Shown: in pieces, positions 59,104 through 64,000 of the stretch
Layout: each line of letters opens with the position of its first letter
Position numbering within the stretch: the stretch's first letter is position 1
Source of the DNA: Tolypeutes matacus
Taxonomy: Eukaryota > Chordata > Mammalia > Cingulata > Chlamyphoridae
NCBI GenBank assembly: GCA_026826555.1
Contig: JAKSZT010053928.1
Location: 45,554,653-45,618,652, forward strand
Length of the DNA stretch: 64,000 bases
Reading direction: 5' to 3'
Notes under the pieces: generated by a model
Database searches by the model: none
What the model saw: only the letters and a program-made list of their open reading frames with translations
Told to the model about the DNA's origin: nothing
Made by a program: the position numbers and the translations under genes

Positions 59104-59430
59104 GTTCACTATGGGAAATAGTAGGTCCCAGGATGTGTAAGTCCATTGAGGGTGGTGGGCCACACTTGTGGGAGATGTTTGTGTGGGATGTGGTGGGAGG
59201 TGTGGGAGGTGGGCAACATGGGAATCCCAGTGGGTTCCGTGTAATATTTTAGGTAATCTAAGCATCTCTTAAAATATATTTATATATATATAAATAACAT
59301 TTTTGTAAGCAAATGCACATATATGCATATATATTTATATATCATTTTACAAATATTGGTATGTATTGTGAAAATTTTGATTTTTACCCACAATAAAAAA
59401 TAAATAAATTAAAAAAAAAAGTTCACTATG
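59104..59430 (+). mobile_element. Young L1 tail with probable 3' transduction
   Basis: The L1 3' UTR (59114 to about 59275) ends at aatctaagcatctcttaaaa. Non-L1 sequence of about 120 bp follows, then aataaaaaataaataaatt and A10. The whole is bracketed by gttcactatg at 59104-59113 and 59421-59430. So the second A tract, not the L1 end, is the insertion's 3' end. Confidence 0.8.
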
Positions 59431-59559
59431 AGTATATACTGTGCCTGTGATCAGAAAAATTAATAACCTAGATTTAAAAATTTTTTTTAATGATCCCTTT
59501 TTTTTTTTTTTTTTTGGTGGTGTGGTGAATGAAGGTGAGGTGGCTGTTTGGGGGAATAT

Positions 59560-59775
59560 TTTATCTTTCCAAGGATTGGTAAACTTTTTCTGTAAAGGGC
59601 CAGATAATAAATATTTCCAGATTTGCTAGTCATATGGTATTTGTTGCAACTACTCAACTCTCCCTTGTAGGGAGAAAGCAGCTATGCACCACAAGTAAAC
59701 AAATGAATGTTACTGTGTTCCAGTAAAACTTTATTTGTAAAAGTCAGTGAGCTGGATTTGGCCTGTGAATAGACC
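59560..59775 (-). mobile_element. hAT MER20-type transposon, antisense
   Basis: ctttttctgtaaagggccag, ataataaatatttccag, caactactcaactctccc, gttccagtaaaactttattt, ctggatttggcctgtga: antisense copy of the family at 46.3 kb. A T23 run precedes it at about 59497. Confidence 0.7.
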
Positions 59776-60659
59776 AGGTAAAATAGGATGAGGGCCTGCC
59801 TTTGGGTAGTGGCAGAACAAATTTGTCAAGAGACAAATTTGAGAGATATTGTGGATATAATGTTTTGGTGTCCTATTTATGATTTGGTGAGAAGATGATG
59901 TTCACAGGCATTGCACGAGTATGAAACCTTTTGAACATCAGAATGCATATTAGAAACTAAAAGACTGAAGCAAGTAAAGACTTTTTTTGACTGAAAAAAA
60001 GTATATTCCCACAGATATTTTGATGTGGGTATACACTCACTTTATCCAGTGATTTTTCTAGTAAGTGGCCATTGGTACCTATCACATCGTACAAGAAAAC
60101 ATCTAAACTGGTTTCTGCAGAAGTGACAGGGATATAAAATTCATTTTAAGAGTCTACATAAAATTGAGAGCTTAGATAAGGATACCAAGGTCTGCTATTA
60201 GTGTCAGAGTCCCTAAAAAACAATTTAACTCCATTATTAGACTCGTCCTGTCCGTTAACTCACTGCTTCTTGGGCTTTTCTCAACCCTATTGCTTCAGAC
60301 AAGGCTTTCAAACAAGTGATCTTTAGAATGTGATGGAGTTAGGGCGCCATGAATGCGTTCCTTGCGCCCAAAGCTGCCTGAAATGATTGCTTCTGTTGGC
60401 CTCTTGCTTTGCTTTACCACTTCAGGAACTAGGGAGAAAAATGGTGCATGTTATCTTGTCATGTTTTGCACACACCTGTGTGCATTGCTTACCACCTAGA
60501 TGCACATTACCAGATTCCAAGGTTTGTGGTCACTTGAGCTGAATTAGTCCTAAATGAAAATTGTAAAAACCATAATATCTTTCCATGCTCTGTAAAAACT
60601 GATGCGTGCTGCATGAAAACCCAGCCCAGACCCGTCACTGATGCTGCAGTTATTATAAT
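59776..60659. other. No gene seen
   Basis: No recognised gene or repeat. Confidence 0.4.
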
Positions 60660-60885
60660 GCTAACACCATCTCATATTTGATGACGGCCTCATTTCTTGT
60701 TTCATTTACTTTTATTCGTATTATCTCATTTGATCCTCACAAATATTAGGTGGGAAAGAGTTTCCTATCCTAATGACACATACATGGAAGGAAATGAAAC
60801 TTCTGAGATGTTAGATGTCTAAGAACAATTCCAGTGATGGCAATTGTTGGAGCTGGGATGCCCATCGTCATCTTCTCATTCTGAG
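60660..60885 (+). repeat. MIR SINE
   Basis: Blocks: tattatctcatttgatcctc, acaaatattaggtgggaaag, aaggaaatgaaacttctgag, ttgttggagctgggat. Confidence 0.55.
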
Positions 60886-60944
60886 TTCCGCGTTCTGGCC
60901 TTTTTACCTGCTGCCATCCTCCCTGCCTCAGTTTCATCCTTCAA

Positions 60945-61140
60945 CAATTTTTGTTTATTAAGTTCTATATCAAGGTCTGGCTCTAGGTCTCAGGAATACA
61001 GTGGGCAATAAGGCAGAATTCTTTATGGACTGTTTCCATGGACCATCATCCTAGGGCTTGGAGTCTAACAAGGGAGATGGGCATAAAAACAGAAAGGATT
61101 AATTACAGCTGTGAGAAGTGCTATTGAGGAGATCTCTAAG
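60945..61140 (-). repeat. L2 LINE, antisense
   Basis: ccttcaacaatttttgttta, ggctctaggtctcaggaata, cagtgggcaataaggcag, agtctaacaagggagatggg. Confidence 0.55.
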
Positions 61141-62219
61141 GACCCTTTAAAGCATATAAATATGCTCACTTACTCAGCCTTGCCTCAGAATGAAATGTTA
61201 CCCATCTGTAGATATTCCAGATAACCGAGTCTTGCGCATTTAAATCCACAGTTCAAGTTTGGATGGAAGTCTTTAGAAAATATAAGAGAAACTTCCCTGC
61301 TTCTTTAAGGCATGTGAAATAGACATTATCCTTTTCTTGGCCTCTGGCTTATCCTGATGAAGCCAGCATTGGTCTAAGTTTTAAGAAAGGATGGAGTCCT
61401 CTCAGCAGGAAACAAATGGCACATTCAAAGGGGGTAATTGGGTAGAGTTAAATAAAAGGAATCTTTACAAAGGTGTGGAACAAGCCTGAAGGGACAAAGA
61501 GAAGAAATGGTTATCAGAACCCAGAGAGAGAGAGAGTAGCTGTAGGAAAGGGCTGCCTGACAGGAGCTGTGTCCCTCAGCCACTCTGTGGGGACAGTTCA
61601 GGGGGGTGTTGGGAATTAGTTTCCACCTCATTCCCCTCCTGCCCGTTTATCTGCTAGTCCAGTCAGGAGCCCAAAGGTAAGGGAGCATACTGAAGTGCCT
61701 ATAAAGACCACCCTCTGGGTTGGAGTGCAAAGTTAAGAAGAGAGCAGTCTGGAGTGGCAGGTGGAAGATGTCTAGCTTCTCCTAATCTTCCCTGGCAGGT
61801 CTGCCACCTTCAAGTGTTCAAGTTTTAGCCCCAATCATCTCATGAATGGCCTCCCTGTGTTTATGTGTGGTTTCGCCTTATAACACAATCTCTTTTTCTC
61901 CCAACAATGAAAATGATTTTAGAAAAAGTCCACAAACCAGATAATGAGACCCTGCCCCACTGCTTAAGACTGGCCAGTAGGACTTAGATTAAAATAGACT
62001 CTTCCATAACCTATTGAGCCCTTCTCTAGCGTCTCTGCCTCCTTTTCTAGCCTCAGCAGGGGCCATTCCCTTCTCTTCACATTACTTTCTGGCCTCCCTA
62101 TTGTTGCCTAGACCAAGACTGCTCTTGCTTTAGGAACTTGACACTTTTTATTCCCTCTGCACAAAGGGAGATAGTCACAAGACTGGCGGCTCCTTCTCTT
62201 CCTCCTGCTCCTCCTTCTT
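61141..62219. other. No gene; possible old repeat
   Basis: About 61430-61780 (gggtaattgggtagagtt, aaaggaatctttacaaaggt) resembles an interspersed mammalian repeat that I cannot name with confidence. No gene. Confidence 0.4.
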
Positions 62220-63250
62220 TAAGCAATCCATTATTTTGAGGTATAACTTCACATACAATAAAGGGCCTATATTTTAAAAATACAGCTTGCTGGATTTTTA
62301 TATAAGTATGCAGCCATAAAACAACCACCCACATCCAAGAGATAAGACATTTCCAGGCCTACAGCAGGCTCCCTCATGCTTCTGCCATTCAATATCCGCC
62401 CCCTCCACTAGAAGTAAAAAGGTATACTGAACTCTATCACCATAGGTCGGTCATGCCTGTATTTGAACTTCATCTATATGCAGTCATGCCATATGTCCTC
62501 CTTGGTGCCTGGCTTCTGCTGTTCAACATAGTATCAATGAGACTTATCCATGTTGCTCCTTATCCCAGCTGTTTGCTGTTTTTGCCATGCAGTATTCCAC
62601 CATGTAGATATAACAGAATTTATTCATACATTCTATTGTGGAAGGACATTTGGTTCTAGTTTAGGGCTATTATGAATAACAGAACAACCTGTTGAGTATG
62701 TGCCTAGGAATGGAATTACAGGGCCATTTGGAGGCATATGTTTAGCTTTAGTAGATACTGCCAAGCAGTTTTCAGGAGTGGTTGCACCAATGTACTTTCC
62801 CACCAGCAGTGTATGAGAGCTCCCATTGCTTCACATCTTTGTCAGGACTTTGTACTGGCTATTTAATTTTAGCCATGCTGGTGGGTGTGTAGCAGTATCT
62901 CATTCTGGTGTTAATTTGCAGTTTCCTGATGACTAATCACGTTGAGCAACTTTTTATGTACATATTAACCATTTGGATAGCTTCTTTTGTGAGGCACCTG
63001 AGCAGGACTTTTGGGTTTTTGAAAAATTAGATTGCCTGCCCTTTTCTTAATGATTTATAGACATTCTTTATATATTCTGGTATGAGTGGTCAGATACATG
63101 TATTACAAACATCTTCTAATCTGTAGCCTGTATTTCCACTCTCTTCATAGAGTGTTTTGGTAAACAGAAGTTCTTAATTTTAATGAAGACAAATTTAGCA
63201 ATCTTTTCTTTGATGGTCTGTGACCTGTTTAAGAAATCGTTACAACCTTT
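62220..63250 (-). mobile_element. L1M 3' region, antisense
   Basis: A long, well-ordered antisense L1M: ttgaggtataacttcacata, tatccatgttgctccttatc, gccatgcagtattccaccat, ggaatggaattacagggcca, tttcccaccagcagtgtatg, gagcaactttttatgtacat, aattttaatgaagacaaatt. Frame is broken; no ORF2 function. Confidence 0.85.
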
Positions 63251-64000
63251 TTGGAGAGATGTGCACTGTCCTCCTCGTTGAACATTTAGTGTGAGTGCAA
63301 GTGGAGGCTCGTGATGCCCCTGCCAGGTGACCAACAGCAGTGGCCCTGGGTTCAGATCGTTATTCAAACCGACATGCTCCACAGGGTTTCACCAGCATCC
63401 AGGACAGGCACCAACATGGCACAGACAGCGGCAGCAGCATGGGGGTCTCTCAATGCCAAGGCACAGCTTCTGTCATCCCAGGCACTCCACACTTAGGGTA
63501 TGTGTGTTCACAAGAGGTAGTGCTGGTGGCTCCAGAGCCCCTCAGCTTAGAAAAGCCAGGAGCTTTGGGACCCTTTCAGTTTTATAACTACATCATCACA
63601 TATCATCACATATCTCTGTGAGGCTCAGCCCAGACCCCCAACTTCAGAACCAAGATGCTTAGCCCACCTTCCCTTGGTTTCTCCTTCCATTTGCCCCTGG
63701 AATGTTGGCTGCTGATGGCTTCCAGCTGACTCTTTGGAGACACCCTCAGTATGGAGAGACCAGCTCAGGTCTCTTTTGCAACTGACCTGCAGTTCAATTT
63801 CTTCTTCCACCTAATCACTTCCTTTACTCTCTTACAGAGGAGCAGTCCCAGAGAAATTTCCTGGATGTACATCTCCCACTCAGAGTCTGCTTTCCTAGAC
63901 TGACTCAGGGCCCCTCAGGGTATGTGACTAGGGCCCATTCTCTGCTGCAACTGTAGCTCATCAATACTCATTACTCATTGCTCCAACAATTCTCAATAAT
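63251..64000. other. No gene; unassigned
   Basis: No recognised gene or repeat. Three plus-strand frames of 61-93 codons overlap at 63311-63621 in slightly GC-richer DNA, but none looks like a protein domain. The word atcatcacat is tandemly doubled at about 63594-63613. Confidence 0.4.

Noticed and set aside
62220..63250. Possible intact L1 coding region
   Set aside because: Sequence is clearly L1M but the frame is broken many times; no frame over 90 codons fits ORF2.

Overview
The window looks like intergenic or intronic DNA from a mammal, most likely an armadillo (Xenarthra, Dasypus or a close relative). The species guess rests on tRNA-derived SINEs of the armadillo DAS type at about 5.2, 9.7, 28.8-29.3, 39.0, 52.2 and 55.1 kb. 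A young L1 3' end recurs at 5.9, 9.6, 19.1, 51.7 and 59.1 kb. LTRs of a kind I associate with Xenarthra sit at 22.3, 23.0, 26.8, 46.5 and 51.8 kb. Older pan-mammalian repeats (MIR, L2, L3/CR1, MLT1, MER5, MER20-type, Tigger-like, L1M) form the background. CpG is depleted almost everywhere, as in vertebrate bulk DNA. Repeat family names are from memory of consensus sequences, not from a search.

No functional protein-coding gene, tRNA, rRNA or CRISPR array is supported. Open frames are short (longest about 144 codons), mostly overlap repeats, and none reads as a known protein. The one recognisable gene-derived sequence is a dead processed copy of the ribosomal protein gene RPL35 on the minus strand at about 11.93-12.32 kb, with a remnant poly(A) tract, a flanking duplication, internal deletions and a stop codon.

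Layout. 0-11 kb: MIR and L2 remnants, a Tigger-like element, a DAS dimer, an MLT1-like LTR, and two L1 tails with clean target-site duplications, the second carrying a nested SINE. 11-20 kb: RPL35 pseudogene, an L1M 3' end, then a long unremarkable stretch to 17.7 kb followed by L2/MER5/L1. 20-31 kb: MLT1 LTRs, partial copies of a Xenarthran LTR, an L2 split by an MLT1 LTR, a 464-bp LTR with a perfect 5-bp duplication, and a composite SINE. 31-42 kb: L2, MIR, an MLT1 LTR and a long antisense L1M tract with a DAS dimer in it. 42-50 kb: mostly unassigned DNA with L3/CR1, a MER20-type element, a Xenarthran LTR and an L1M 3' end. 51-64 kb: a three-level nest (L1, then LTR, then SINE), a second copy of the same young SINE subfamily, a perfect 15-bp hairpin, an L1 tail that appears to carry a 3' transduction, and a terminal antisense L1M.

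I found no new biological system. The points most worth checking are the probable L1 3' transduction (59.1-59.4 kb), the 52-bp near-identical pair 2,040 bp apart (18.85/20.89 kb), the 92-bp pair (4.76/8.49 kb), the hairpin at 55.28 kb, two L1 tails truncated at the same base, and minisatellite-like units inside the 29-kb composite SINE.
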